Positions 29,671 to 39,689 of a stretch of DNA of 64,000 nt are shown one piece after another. The DNA comes from Roseovarius lutimaris (GTDB lineage Bacteria > Pseudomonadota > Alphaproteobacteria > Rhodobacterales > Rhodobacteraceae). The notes below the pieces were generated by a model, which saw only the letters and a program-made list of their open reading frames with translations, searched no databases and was not told where the DNA came from. The DNA is taken from the NCBI RefSeq assembly GCF_900115165.1, contig NZ_FOVP01000014.1:1-64000 (forward strand). Direction: 5' to 3'. The translations under genes were made by a program, and so were the position numbers. The stretch's first letter is position 1, and every line of letters begins with the position of its first letter.

Positions 29671-31364
29671 CGCAGGCCACCCTGCCCCGGCCCATCCCCT
29701 CGCGCGGCGCAAAATCCGCCCGTTTTGATGGCGACAAAGCCCTTGCGCTGATCTGTGTCGGCGTTCCCCTCCTGGGGCTGGTGCTGTTCTTTCTATATCC
29801 GATGGCGATTGTCTTTCTGCGCTCCATCACCACGGCTGACGGCGCATATGGCCTGTCGAATTATGCCGAGGTGCTCGGCTCTTCCGGGTTCTGGCGGGCA
29901 ACGCGCCATTCCATGGTCATGGGCGGGGCAACCACCCTGCTCAGCGTCACCCTTGGTTTCATCATCGCGCATGGCCTCTATCGTTGTGCCTTTCGCGGCA
30001 AGCGCCTGATCCGGGCGGTGATTATCCTGCCGCTGCTTGCGCCCTCGCTTGTGCAGGCGCTCGGGTTGATCTTTCTGCTGGGGCGCAACGGTCTGGTGAA
30101 CCAGATTTTCGGCATCGAGATGGAGATCTATGGCTTTTGGGGGCTGCTGATCGCCAACACGCTTTATGCCCTTCCGCAGGCGGTCATGATCATCGGGGCG
30201 GCGCTGGTTCTGCTGGATGCGCGAACCTATGAGGCCGCCGAGGTCATGGGGGCCTCGCCATTGCTTCAGTTCCGCGATCTGACTCTGCCTGCCGCGCGCT
30301 TTGGCATTCTGAATGCCGCCTTCGTGGTGTTCATCATCACCATCACCGATTTCGGCAATGCCGCGGTGATCGGTGGCGATTATTCGGTGCTGGCCACCGA
30401 GATCTATGCACAGGTGATCGGACAGCGCAACTTCAACATGGGTGCCGTCGTGGGGATCATGCTCTTGCTGCCCACCGTTGCGGCCTATGCCATTGAACGC
30501 CGCGCGATGCGGCTTCAGGGGCGCCAGCCCGCCAATGCGCAACGATTTGTACCAAGCTTTGCGCCGCTGCGCGATCTGCCGATGGCGGGGCTCAGCCTAC
30601 TGATCTGTCTGGCCGTCCTGTCGGTGATCGCCATCGTGTTTTATGCCAGTTTCGTGCGCCTTTGGCCCTACAATATGTCCCTGACCCTCAAGCATTACAA
30701 CATCACCCTCGCGGGCGGATATTCGTCGCTGTGGGTCACGACATGGATATCGCTGGCGGCGGCGGCGGGCGGCACCTTTCTGGTGTTTCTGCTCGCTGTC
30801 GGGCTACGGCGCGCGCCCGCGATTCTGGTGCAGCCGTTGCAGGTGCTGGCGGCCATGCCGGCGGCCGTGCCGGGGATGGTTCTGGGCCTTGCCTATATCC
30901 TGACCTTCAATTCCACGGCCACGCCGCTTTATCTGCTCTATGGCACGGCGGCCCTGATCGGGATCGTGAATTTCTATCATTATCACACACAGGCCTTTCT
31001 GACGGTGATGACAGGGTTTCGCCAATTGCCCGAAGCACTTGAAGAAGCCGCCAGCAGCCTTGGGGCGGGTCTGGGGCGGGTGGCGGTCAACATCATCGCG
31101 CCCTTTGTTGCGCCAATGCTGATCTCGGTGTTTTTCTTTCTGTTCATGCGCTCGATGGTGACGCTGTCGGCTGTGGTGTTTCTGACGACGCCTGATCTCT
31201 CGGTGGCTGCCGTCACGATCATGCGGCTCGACGATGCCGGGCTGACATCGCAGGCCGCGGCCTTTTCCTGCGCCGTGATGGCGGTGGTTGTGGCGGCGCT
31301 TTTCGGCATGAAGGCGGTGCTGGCCTATCTGGGCCATCGCACAGGCAGCGGATCGGTCGGATAG
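29667..31364 (+). CDS. Fused two-domain ABC importer permease (2-aminoethylphosphonate type)
   Basis: This 565-residue membrane protein has two tandem binding-protein-dependent permease domains. EAA loops are EAAEVMGASPLLQFRDLTLP (first half) and EEAASSLGAGLGRVAVNII (second half). About twelve membrane helices are visible. Fused permeases of this length occur in the PhnU2/iron-type family. It overlaps the ATPase gene by four bases and is followed after one base by a DeoR regulator, so all four genes probably form one transcript. Confidence 0.88.
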   Translation: MTQATLPRPIPSRGAKSARFDGDKALALICVGVPLLGLVLFFLYPMAIVFLRSITTADGAYGLSNYAEVLGSSGFWRATRHSMVMGGATTLLSVTLGFIIAHGLYRCAFRGKRLIRAVIILPLLAPSLVQALGLIFLLGRNGLVNQIFGIEMEIYGFWGLLIANTLYALPQAVMIIGAALVLLDARTYEAAEVMGASPLLQFRDLTLPAARFGILNAAFVVFIITITDFGNAAVIGGDYSVLATEIYAQVIGQRNFNMGAVVGIMLLLPTVAAYAIERRAMRLQGRQPANAQRFVPSFAPLRDLPMAGLSLLICLAVLSVIAIVFYASFVRLWPYNMSLTLKHYNITLAGGYSSLWVTTWISLAAAAGGTFLVFLLAVGLRRAPAILVQPLQVLAAMPAAVPGMVLGLAYILTFNSTATPLYLLYGTAALIGIVNFYHYHTQAFLTVMTGFRQLPEALEEAASSLGAGLGRVAVNIIAPFVAPMLISVFFFLFMRSMVTLSAVVFLTTPDLSVAAVTIMRLDDAGLTSQAAAFSCAVMAVVVAALFGMKAVLAYLGHRTGSGSVG

Positions 31365-31365
31365 C

Positions 31366-32124
31366 ATGTGGTCAAAACAGCGACACCGCCGCATTCTGGC
31401 AATGCTGGAGGCGAACCAGCAGATTTCAGCCGGCGATCTGGCGCAGGTTCTGGGGGTCTCCCGCGAAACCGTGCGGCGCGATCTCGTCGATCTGGAAAGC
31501 GACGGCGCGGTGGACCGGGTGCATGGCGGCGCGGTTCTGCGCCAGTCGGGGGGCGAGGCGCCGTTTGAAAAACGCCGCACCGCGCAAACCCGCGCCAAGC
31601 GTGATATCGCGCGCAAGGCGGCCTCGCTGCTCATGCCGGGCGGTTCGATCTTCGTGGACGCCGGCACCACCACCTCGATTTTCGCCCAGGCCCTGGCCAA
31701 GCTGTCGGATGTAACCGTGATCACCAATTCCTTTGAGATTGCCGCCACGCTTCAGGGGGCTGGCTCTCGCATTGATCTGTTGCTTTTGGGCGGTCGCGTC
31801 ATGAGTGACGTGCCCGCCACCTATGGCGAGCTTACCCTGTCGGAAATCCAGCGGTTCAATGTGGACATGGCCTTTATCTCTCCGGTTGCCGTCGAGGCGA
31901 CGCAGGGGGCGTTCTCGTTCGACCTGCACGAAGCGGAAATCGCCCGCGCGATGACAAGACAGGCGGTTGAGACGATCCTGCTGGTCGATCACACCAAGCT
32001 TAATCAGAAAAGCCGTGTGAAAATCTGCCCCATCGACAGCGTGACAACCATCATCACCGATAAATTCGCGACCGCCGATGCCATCGCCCCCTTTCAGGCG
32101 TCAGATCTGCGGATGCTGAGCTGA
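31366..32124 (+). CDS. DeoR-family transcriptional regulator
   Basis: This 252-residue regulator has an N-terminal winged helix (RRILAMLEANQQISAGDLA, then VSRETVRRDL) and a C-terminal sugar-phosphate-isomerase-like sensor domain. The sensor contains FVDAGTTTSIFA, NSFEIAATL and the LLVDHTKLNQKS segment. It starts one base after the permease stop and is probably autoregulatory for the importer operon. DeoR sensors normally bind phosphorylated small molecules, which is compatible with a phosphorylated or phosphonate substrate. This is inference. Confidence 0.9.
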   Translation: MWSKQRHRRILAMLEANQQISAGDLAQVLGVSRETVRRDLVDLESDGAVDRVHGGAVLRQSGGEAPFEKRRTAQTRAKRDIARKAASLLMPGGSIFVDAGTTTSIFAQALAKLSDVTVITNSFEIAATLQGAGSRIDLLLLGGRVMSDVPATYGELTLSEIQRFNVDMAFISPVAVEATQGAFSFDLHEAEIARAMTRQAVETILLVDHTKLNQKSRVKICPIDSVTTIITDKFATADAIAPFQASDLRMLS

Positions 32125-32876
32125 TCGGAACTGAAGATATCCGGCAGCGCGTGCCCTGTCATGAAGGATGACCGGTCAGAGGCAAGGAAGACGATGCCAT
32201 CCGCGATTTCCTCAGCTGTGCCAAAGCGCCCCATCGGAATCGCCCCGGCGATATGCTCTTCAAGCTTTTCCCGCCCCCCCATCTGAACCTCGAAGCCGCG
32301 ATTGAACGGAGTGTCGATAAAGCCGGGGCAGAGCGCGTTGAACCGGATATTCTCTTTCGCGTAATCCGCCGCCATTTGCCGCGTCATGGCCAGGACCGCG
32401 TGTTTGGTCGTCGCATATGCGACTATTTAGCGGTCGTACTGCACGCCGGAATTCGACCAGGTAATGATGATGCTGCCGCCGCCCTGGGCACGCATTGGTG
32501 CAACGGCGGCCTGCGCCGCCAGAAAATGCGCGCGCACGTTCAGCGCCTAGGAGGCATCCATATCCGCCACGGCAACCTGTTCCAGATTGCCCTCTATCTG
32601 AATGCCGGCATGCCAGTGCAACACATCGAGGCGGCCGGTTTTCCGGGTTACCGCGGTGATTGCGGCAACAAGGGCCTTGTCATCGGTCACATCGACCTGC
32701 ATGGCCTCGGCGCAAAACCCTTCGACGCGAATATCCCTGGCAATGGCCTCGGCCGCGCTTTTGTCGCGATCGGTGACGACGACCTGCGCACCTTCGCGCG
32801 CCATCGCCCGCGCCCCCGCCGCGCCAATGCCCGAGCCGGCGCCGGTGACAAACGCAACCTTGTTTTCAAGTAGCAT
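32094..32876 (-). pseudogene. SDR-family oxidoreductase with two in-frame stop codons
   Basis: One reading frame runs from ATG 32876 (LLENKVAFVTGAGSGIG, a complete NAD motif) to about 32094. It includes the catalytic YATTK near 32400. Two nonsense codons break it. TAG at 32547-32549 lies between VADMDAS and ALNVRAHFLAAQ, where relatives have Trp. TAA lies at about 32428, between SGVQYDR and IVAYATTK. No frameshift is needed. The C-terminus also lacks the usual VVDGG ending and runs into the convergent deoR gene. It lies 26 bases downstream of a polyamine-type permease and was once its operon partner. Confidence 0.85.
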
Positions 32877-32902
32877 CGTGGTCTCTCCAATATGATGTGG
32901 CG

Positions 32903-33715
32903 TCAGCGCTTGTCGCCGCGGCGCAGGATGAGCTGGGCGATGACCATCAGCACCAGCGACGCCAGCATCACCATTGTCCCAATGGCGTTGACCTCGGGCG
33001 TGATCCCGCGACGGATGGATGAAAAGATATAGATCGGCGATGTCGTCTCGGACCCGGCAACGAAGAAGGCGATGATGAAATCATCGAAGCTGAAGGTGAA
33101 ACTGAGCAGGAATCCGGCCAGGACCGCAGGCGCAATCAGTGGCAGCGTGATCTGGCGAAAGGTGCCGAACGGGGTTGCATATAGATCGGCAGAGGCCTCG
33201 CTCAGGGCGCCGTCAAGGCTGGACAGACGTGCCCGGACGATAATGACGACAAGCGCAAGCGTGAACATCGTATGCGCCGCGATCAGCGAGCCCCGCCCCA
33301 TCGCCAGGGTGGGCTGCTGCCCGCCCTCGGGCCAGATCGCCGCCATCCAGGGGTTGATAACATCAAACACGGTGACCAGAGCGATCAGCGTGGCAATGCC
33401 GATCACGATGCCGGGGATCATGATGGCAATGTAAATGATCAAGTCGAAAAACGCCCGTGCCGGTCCGCGAATGCCCAGTAGACCAACAGCGGCCAGAGTT
33501 CCGAGGATACTGGCCAGCGTGGCCGAGACAAAGGCCAGAAACAGGCTATTGCCGAGGGCGTCCATCACGAAGGGGTTGTTCAGGGCGCGGCCATACCATT
33601 TGACGGAAAATCCCTCGAGCTGGCTGGCGCTGCGCCCGGCGCTAAAGCTGAACAGCGCGATGATCGTGATTGGCGTGTTGAGAAAGACGTAGACAAAGAG
33701 GGTATAGATGCGCAT
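32903..33715 (-). CDS. ABC permease, PotC-like (polyamine/opine family)
   Basis: This 270-residue inner-membrane permease has six predicted helices. The EAA loop is SEASADLYATPFGTFRQITLP, followed by FTFSFDDFIIAFF, a PotC hallmark. The gene is intact with an ATG start. It needs a PotB partner, an ATPase and a binding protein. The adjacent PotB is truncated and the other two are missing here, so it is probably non-functional unless it works with subunits encoded elsewhere. It is transcribed towards the broken SDR gene. Confidence 0.85.
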   Translation of the reverse strand: MRIYTLFVYVFLNTPITIIALFSFSAGRSASQLEGFSVKWYGRALNNPFVMDALGNSLFLAFVSATLASILGTLAAVGLLGIRGPARAFFDLIIYIAIMIPGIVIGIATLIALVTVFDVINPWMAAIWPEGGQQPTLAMGRGSLIAAHTMFTLALVVIIVRARLSSLDGALSEASADLYATPFGTFRQITLPLIAPAVLAGFLLSFTFSFDDFIIAFFVAGSETTSPIYIFSSIRRGITPEVNAIGTMVMLASLVLMVIAQLILRRGDKR

Positions 33716-33722
33716 GGCGGCC

Positions 33723-34304
33723 TCACATCAATGGCGCGTCATCGCGCTGTGTATTCAGCCGCGAGATAAGGCGCATGTAGAGGGTGACGGTCACAAGCAT
33801 GATCACGATCAGCATCACCGCGACGGCCGATCCATAGGCCCAGTTCCGCGACTGAAGGAACAGATCGACCAGCGCATTGCCGACAAAGAACACCTTGCCG
33901 CCCCCCAGCAGCGCCGGGATCAGGAATTCCCCCATGAGCAGAATGAAGACCAGCATACAGCCGGTTGCCATTCCCGAAATCGACATCGGCAGGGTCACCC
34001 TGAAGAATGTTGTGAGCGGCGTCGCACCAAGATCGGATGACGCCTCAAGCAGGCGCTTATCAAACCGGTCAAGGCTCACGTAGATCGGAAACACCATCAG
34101 CGGCAAGTAGCCATAGACGATCCCCACAAGCACCGCAAACGGGGTATAGATCAACTGAATACCGTCAATGCCGACCACCTCCAAAAGGGCCGGAATACCG
34201 CGCCCGCCGATGTCTACTTCGGTCGCGACAAAGCCATTTTGAGAGAAAGGGAAAAGATCAAGAAACAGACTATCCGACAACGCCGCTTGCAACACCAGAA
34301 ACAA
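33723..34304 (-). pseudogene. ABC permease, PotB-like, N-terminally truncated
   Basis: About 190 codons match the C-terminal two thirds of a PotB permease: LIYTPFAVLVGIVYGYLPLMV, the EAA loop EASSDLGATPLTTFFRVTLP, and MGEFLIPALLGGG. Normal PotB proteins have about 280-300 residues; roughly the first 100, including the first helices, are absent. The frame opens only on TTG and no ATG with a ribosome-binding site is available. The missing 5' part and the missing ATPase and binding-protein genes indicate a deletion that removed the front of the operon. PotC starts seven bases downstream. Confidence 0.75.
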
Positions 34305-34432
34305 GCCGCATAATCAATCACACAAACGAGCCAGAGCCTCCAATGCTCAAGCCGCTCTGATGTCCCATTTTATATGACGACGGACAGCTTTTTGTAATAG
34401 ACGGCACAAAAACCGTCAGTGAAAGTGTCGCC

Positions 34433-35227
34433 ATGAAACAAGACTGGAGCGAAGATGTCGCAGGTCTCATTGAGACGCTTGAGACGCCGGAGTTCCCGAA
34501 GTCTTTATCCAAAACACTGAAAAATATTGTAGATTTCGATTACACTGTGATCTTTGGCTATTTGAATGCATCCCGTCCGCTGGCATTGTTCAACGACTTT
34601 CCGGATGACCGAAGACGGCTGCATGTGGACGAATATCTTGAAGGCCCGTATCTGCTCGATCCTTTTTTTCTGGCAAGCACCGGCAGGGTTGAACCCGGGT
34701 TATGGCGCCTTAGCGAAATCGCGCCGGACCGATTCTATCAAGGTGAATATTTCCGCAATTACTATGCTCAGACAGGGTTGGCAGAAGAAGTCGGCTACCT
34801 GATCGACGTACAGGAAAACCTTTCCATCGTGGTGTCGCTCATGCGAAGAATAAAACGGTTCAGCAAAGCCGAAATCAAGACACTGAATGGCATCAGGCCG
34901 ATTGTTGATGCTGCATGCCGCCGGAACTGGACTGATGCGGAGAAAGGCATTGAAAGCCGCGCGCCAATCCTTGAGGCGAAAGTCGAACACGCCTTCAGAA
35001 GCATCGGAGAAGGCGTTTTGACACCGCGTGAACGCGAGGTTGTCGAACGCACGCTTCGCGGCCATTCTGCGGATGCGATCGGAAAGCTGCTGGGAATTTC
35101 CTCTGGCACCGTCAGAATTCACCGTCGAAACATTTACTCCAAATTGCGCATAAACACGCAAGGCGAACTATTTTCGGCGTTCATTGCGGCAATCACCGAC
35201 GGCCAGCCCGTGCCAACCGAAACCTGA
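34433..35227 (+). CDS. LuxR-type transcriptional regulator
   Basis: This 264-residue regulator carries a C-terminal LuxR/NarL helix-turn-helix: LTPREREVVERTLRGHSADAI, then GISSGTVRIHRRNIYSKLR. The N-terminal 190 residues form a domain I cannot assign to the autoinducer-binding family. The FDYTVIFGYL and DPFFLAS segments resemble GAF-like sensory domains found with such regulators. No luxI gene is near. The ATG lies in an AT-rich stretch and is divergent from the decayed permease operon, so it may once have controlled that operon. A strong terminator hairpin follows. Confidence 0.82.
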   Translation: MKQDWSEDVAGLIETLETPEFPKSLSKTLKNIVDFDYTVIFGYLNASRPLALFNDFPDDRRRLHVDEYLEGPYLLDPFFLASTGRVEPGLWRLSEIAPDRFYQGEYFRNYYAQTGLAEEVGYLIDVQENLSIVVSLMRRIKRFSKAEIKTLNGIRPIVDAACRRNWTDAEKGIESRAPILEAKVEHAFRSIGEGVLTPREREVVERTLRGHSADAIGKLLGISSGTVRIHRRNIYSKLRINTQGELFSAFIAAITDGQPVPTET

Positions 35228-35232
35228 GCCTC

Positions 35233-35255
35233 GCCTGTTGGCTGCGCCAACAGGC
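35233..35255 (+). terminator. Strong hairpin terminator after the LuxR-type gene
   Basis: Perfect 10-bp arms GCCTGTTGGC (35233-35242) and GCCAACAGGC (35246-35255) surround a 3-base loop, followed by CTTTC. It starts 5 bases after the stop codon and separates this gene from convergent wrbA. Confidence 0.65.
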
Positions 35256-35378
35256 CTTTCAGTGCCGCCAGGGATCGCATCATCGCGTCGGCAAATCCCG
35301 ATTGCGACGAATCTGGCGCCAAGGTCAGCAGGATGACCACGATGCCAGCCGAGCGTCCCACGGCCGAGGCAGACGGCT

Positions 35379-36002
35379 TTATGCAACCTCGCGTGCTGCG
35401 GGGGCCACCGCGAGCCGCGCGGCGATTTCGGCCACATGCGCGCCCTGAAAACGGGCCCCGGCAAGATCTGTCTCGGTGGGCTGGAGCGCGCCGTCGGCTC
35501 CGGCGATGGTTCCGGCCCCATAGGGCGCGCCGCCGATGATGCCATCTGCGCTGGTCTGACCTGCAAAGGTATAAGGCAGGCCCGCGATCAACATTCCGAA
35601 ATGCATCAGCGGAATATGGCTCGACAGAAGGGTCGCCTCATGGCCGCCGTGTTGCGAGCCGGTCGAGGCGAACACCGCCGCGACTTTCCCGACCAGGGCA
35701 TTTCGCGCCCAGAGACCGCCGGCCTGATCGAGAAACTGCTTCATCTGTCCGGCCATCATGCCAAAGCGGGTCGGCGTGCCGAAGATGATGGCATCATAGG
35801 CCGCAAGATCCTCAGGCGTTGCCACAGGAGTATGATCTTCGGCAAAATTGGCGCTTTTGCGCACCGCCTCGGGCACGGTTTCGGGCACGCGGCGAATGTC
35901 GACCGAGGTGCCGGGAATGCTGGCTGCGCCGTCGGCCTCGGCCCTGGCAAGCGCGCGGACATGGCCATAGCTGGAATAATAGAGAACGAGAATGCGGGTC
36001 AT
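35379..36002 (-). CDS. wrbA: NAD(P)H:quinone oxidoreductase, WrbA flavodoxin family
   Basis: This 207-residue flavodoxin-fold enzyme opens with [15 protein letters not shown], the FMN phosphate loop. [19 protein letters not shown] and [15 protein letters not shown] are diagnostic of WrbA, and [11 protein letters not shown] is near the C-terminus. It performs two-electron reduction of quinones in the cytoplasm and protects against redox cycling. A LysR regulator is encoded 104 bases upstream on the same strand. Confidence 0.95.
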   Translation of the reverse strand: MTRILVLYYSSYGHVRALARAEADGAASIPGTSVDIRRVPETVPEAVRKSANFAEDHTPVATPEDLAAYDAIIFGTPTRFGMMAGQMKQFLDQAGGLWARNALVGKVAAVFASTGSQHGGHEATLLSSHIPLMHFGMLIAGLPYTFAGQTSADGIIGGAPYGAGTIAGADGALQPTETDLAGARFQGAHVAEIAARLAVAPAAREVA

Positions 36003-36106
36003 GGGTTCCTCCTGGGGGCTGGTTGCGTCACCGAAAGGATGGGGGATGCAGCGGTGCGGAAAAACCGGCGCGCTTGCAACACAGTCTTTACGTAGGGTGA
36101 AGAATG

Positions 36107-36994
36107 TCAGGGGCGCAGCGCCGCACGCAGATGCTCAAGGAAGGCCGATACACGCGCATCCATGCCAAGGCGCGAGGCCGTCACCGCAAAGATTTCAGGT
36201 GCGGGCAGCTCATGATCGGGAAGCACGCGCACAAGCTCGCCGCGCTGCTCCGGTCCATTGGAGACGAAATCCGGCAAGGTTCCGATGCCATGCCCGGCGA
36301 TTAGCAGATCGCGCAGCACGAGGCTGTTGCCGACCTTGACGGCAGGATTGAGATCAATGCTCCGGGGGCCATCGGGGCCGATAACATTCCAGGTCGTCAG
36401 GTGATCGGCCAGCAGAAAGCCGACGATCTTGTGAGAGGCGATGTCATCCGGGTGTTTTGGCGTCCCGGCGCGGTCAAGATAGGCCGGAGCGGCAAATATC
36501 CGTTGCCGCGTTGTTCCGAGCCGCCGCGCAACGAGGGCGGAATCGGGCATTGCCGGGCAGATGCGAATGGACAGATCGAACCCGCCTTCGACCATGTCAA
36601 CGATCCGGTCGTCGAGGGACAGCGTCAACCTCAGGTCCGGGTAGGCTTCGAGAAACCCCGGCAGGAACGGCGCGATCACCAATTGCCCGAAAGAGCTTGA
36701 GGCGTTCACCCTGAGGTGCCCGCGCACCGCCCCGACACCGTCGCGGATGCGATCCTCGACCTGATTGACCGCATGCAAGATGCCCTGCGCCTGTTCGTAA
36801 TAAAGCCGACCTTGATCGGTCAGCGACATCGACCGCGTGCTGCGGGTCAAAAGCATGCAGCCGAGGCTTTCCTCAAGCAGCTTCACTTCCCGGCTGAGCA
36901 GTGCCGGTGAGACACCCAGATCTTGCGCCGCCCGCGCAAAGCTGCCGCGTTCGACGATACGGCAATAGGCGTTCATGACCGAGAGTTTATCCAT
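36107..36994 (-). CDS. LysR-family transcriptional regulator
   Basis: This 295-residue regulator has the N-terminal helix-turn-helix [21 protein letters not shown] and an effector-binding domain with [17 protein letters not shown] and GFDLSIRIC. It belongs to the group often controlling quinone reductases and other redox enzymes. The ATG at 36994 has GGAGGGG upstream; an in-frame GTG five codons earlier does not. It is upstream of wrbA on the same strand, so wrbA may be a target or only a neighbour. Confidence 0.92.
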   Translation of the reverse strand: MDKLSVMNAYCRIVERGSFARAAQDLGVSPALLSREVKLLEESLGCMLLTRSTRSMSLTDQGRLYYEQAQGILHAVNQVEDRIRDGVGAVRGHLRVNASSSFGQLVIAPFLPGFLEAYPDLRLTLSLDDRIVDMVEGGFDLSIRICPAMPDSALVARRLGTTRQRIFAAPAYLDRAGTPKHPDDIASHKIVGFLLADHLTTWNVIGPDGPRSIDLNPAVKVGNSLVLRDLLIAGHGIGTLPDFVSNGPEQRGELVRVLPDHELPAPEIFAVTASRLGMDARVSAFLEHLRAALRP

Positions 36995-37281
36995 CCAGTT
37001 CCCCTCCACGCGCTGCTCTTGGAAACGATAGCCGCCATTCCGGCCCCAATGCTACCACGTCTTAGCAGGTGTCCAAATTCACCGATTAACCCTGTCGCGC
37101 TGTTGCGCCGCTGCTTTGAGAGCATAAGGCGGATCTGCCCTCAACCCAGCGGCAAAATTGCATCCGATTGGCCATGGCGACCCATGCAATTCGCAATGGC
37201 GGCCTTTTCTCACCGCCCTGGGCTTGGCGGCCTTGCCATGTGGCGCTATCACGGTCCTTCGACCACATGAAGGAGCCCGCC

Positions 37282-39603
37282 ATGATTGCCGCCGCCGATC
37301 GCATTGCCCGCACGATTGCCACCGATATCGGCGCCCGCCCAGAGCAGGTCACGGCGACGGTCGCCTTGCTGGATGGCGGCGATACGGTGCCCTTTGTCGC
37401 GCGCTATCGCAAAGAGGTCACCGGCGGGCTTGACGACACGCAGTTGCGCAAGCTGGCCGAGCGGCTGGAGTATCTGCGCGATCTGGAGAAGCGTCGCGCC
37501 AGCATCGTCGCCGAGATCACATCGCAGGGCAAGCTGACCGACGCGCTCGCCCGTGCGATTGCCGGGGCCGATACCAAATCGGTGCTCGAAGACCTTTACC
37601 TTCCGTTCAAACCCAAGCGGCGCACCAAGGCGATGATTGCCCGCGAAAACGGGCTGGAGCCGCTGTTGCGTGCCATCCTTGCGGATCGCGACGCCGATCC
37701 TGTTGTTCTGGCGCAGGCCTATGTCACCGAGGCGGTGGCGACCCCAAAGGATGCGCTGAACGGCGCGCGCGATATTCTTGTCGAAACCTTGGGCGAAAAC
37801 GCCAGCTTGCTGGGCCGTCTGCGCGAGGTCATGCAGAAAGAGGCGCTGATCACCGCCAAGGTAAACACCGGCAAGGAAGAGATCGGCGCAAAGTTTTCCG
37901 ACTATTTCGACCATAGCGAAAAATGGGCAACGATCCCGTCACACCGGGCGCTGGCCATCCTGCGCGCTTCGAAAGAAGAGATCGTGACCCTCAATATCGC
38001 GCCAGAGCCGGAAACCGGCCTGCCTCGCGTGATTGGCATTGTCACCGCGGAGATTGGCATTCGCGGCGAAGCTCCGGGCGACATCTGGCTGCGCGAGGTC
38101 GCGCGTTGGGCGTGGAGCGTCAAGCTTAGCCTGGCGATGTTCATGGATCTGATGACCGATTTGCGCCGTCGCGCCCATGATGCCGCGATTGACGTTTTTG
38201 CCCGCAACCTGCGCGATCTGTTGCTGGCCGCGCCCGCCGGTGCGCGCGCGACATTGGGCCTTGATCCGGGTATCAGGACAGGCTGTAAGATTGCCGTCGT
38301 GGATGAGACCGGCAAGCTTTTGGATACGGCAACCATCTATCCGTTCCAGCCCCGCATGGATGTGCGCGGCGCAGAACACACCCTGACCGGGATGATCGCC
38401 AAACACGGCATCGCCCTGATCGCCATCGGCAATGGCACGGCGAGCCGCGAATCCGAACGATTGGTGGCCGATGTGATCAAGCGCCTGCCCGCAGGCAGCC
38501 CGCGCCCCACCCCGGTGATCGTGTCAGAGGCCGGGGCCTCGGTCTATTCCGCGTCCGAACTGGCCTCGCAGGAGTTTCCCGATGTCGACGTGTCGCTTCG
38601 CGGGGCGGTGTCGATTGCCCGGCGCTTGCAGGATCCGCTGGCCGAATTGGTGAAAATCGAACCGCAAGCCATCGGTGTCGGCCAGTATCAGCATGACGTG
38701 GATCAGCGGCGTCTGGCGCAATCGCTTGCCGCCGTGGTCGAGGATGCGGTGAACGCGGTTGGGGTTAACCTCAACATGGCCTCGGCACCGCTCCTGGCGC
38801 ATATCGCGGGTCTTGGGCCGTCGCTGGCGCAGGCCGTTGTGGCGCACCGCGATGCCAATGGTCCGTTTGCCAGTCGCAAGGCCCTGCTCAAGGTGCCGGG
38901 TCTTGGGCCAAAGGCGTTTGAGCAATGCGCGGGGTTCTTGCGGATCACCGAAGGAACAGAGCCGCTCGATGCCTCCTCGGTTCACCCCGAGGCCTATGGC
39001 GTGGCGCGCAAGATCGTGCAGGCCTGTGGGCGCGATATCCGCGCGATCATGGGCGATAGCAGCGCGCTTGCAGGCCTGCGCGCAGAGCAATTTGTCGACG
39101 ACAGCTTTGGCTTGCCCACCGTGCGCGACATCCTGAGCGAGCTTGAAAAGCCGGGCCGCGACCCGCGCCCGACCTTCAAGACCGCCACCTTTGCAGAGGG
39201 CATCGACAGCATCACCGACCTCAGGCCCGGCATGTCGCTCGAGGGCACTGTCACCAACGTTGCGGCCTTCGGGGCCTTTGTCGATATCGGTGTGCATCAG
39301 GACGGGTTGGTGCATGTCAGCCAGCTTGCGGATCGCTTTGTCAAAGACCCCCATGAGGTGGTGAAAGCCGGCGATGTGGTGCGTGTACGGGTCACCGAAA
39401 TCGACGTGCCGCGCAAACGCATCGGCCTGAGCATGCGCAAGGACAGCGACGCCAGCCCGCCGCCGCGTCGACGCGAGGCGGAAAAGCCGAAATCGCCCCG
39501 TGCGGCAAAACCCGCAACCGCGCGGCCGCCCGAAGCCAAGAGCCAGGGGACATTGGGGGCCGCTCTGGCAGATGCGATGAAACGTCGGCCCAACGGGTCC
39601 TGA
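37282..39603 (+). CDS. tex: Tex-family S1 RNA-binding transcription accessory protein
   Basis: This 773-residue protein matches the normal Tex length and order. An N-terminal helical domain is followed by a YqgF/RNase H-like domain (LGLDPGIRTGCKIAVVDETG near residue 330). A helix-hairpin-helix (LLKVPGLGPKAFEQCAGFL near 540) and an S1 domain (LEGTVTNVAAFGAFVDIGVHQ near 655) complete it. It has a lysine/arginine-rich tail. AAGGAG precedes the ATG at 37282; an earlier in-frame ATG (37267) lacks this. Tex binds nucleic acid and influences transcription. It is divergent from the LysR gene. Confidence 0.95.
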   Translation: MIAAADRIARTIATDIGARPEQVTATVALLDGGDTVPFVARYRKEVTGGLDDTQLRKLAERLEYLRDLEKRRASIVAEITSQGKLTDALARAIAGADTKSVLEDLYLPFKPKRRTKAMIARENGLEPLLRAILADRDADPVVLAQAYVTEAVATPKDALNGARDILVETLGENASLLGRLREVMQKEALITAKVNTGKEEIGAKFSDYFDHSEKWATIPSHRALAILRASKEEIVTLNIAPEPETGLPRVIGIVTAEIGIRGEAPGDIWLREVARWAWSVKLSLAMFMDLMTDLRRRAHDAAIDVFARNLRDLLLAAPAGARATLGLDPGIRTGCKIAVVDETGKLLDTATIYPFQPRMDVRGAEHTLTGMIAKHGIALIAIGNGTASRESERLVADVIKRLPAGSPRPTPVIVSEAGASVYSASELASQEFPDVDVSLRGAVSIARRLQDPLAELVKIEPQAIGVGQYQHDVDQRRLAQSLAAVVEDAVNAVGVNLNMASAPLLAHIAGLGPSLAQAVVAHRDANGPFASRKALLKVPGLGPKAFEQCAGFLRITEGTEPLDASSVHPEAYGVARKIVQACGRDIRAIMGDSSALAGLRAEQFVDDSFGLPTVRDILSELEKPGRDPRPTFKTATFAEGIDSITDLRPGMSLEGTVTNVAAFGAFVDIGVHQDGLVHVSQLADRFVKDPHEVVKAGDVVRVRVTEIDVPRKRIGLSMRKDSDASPPPRRREAEKPKSPRAAKPATARPPEAKSQGTLGAALADAMKRRPNGS

Positions 39604-39689
39604 AACGAAATGCGCCGTTTTGAGGTATTGGCCGCTCCGGTGCGTCAATGCCTATGGTCAGCCGCCTGTTCTGCCGCTACCGTCGTCGC

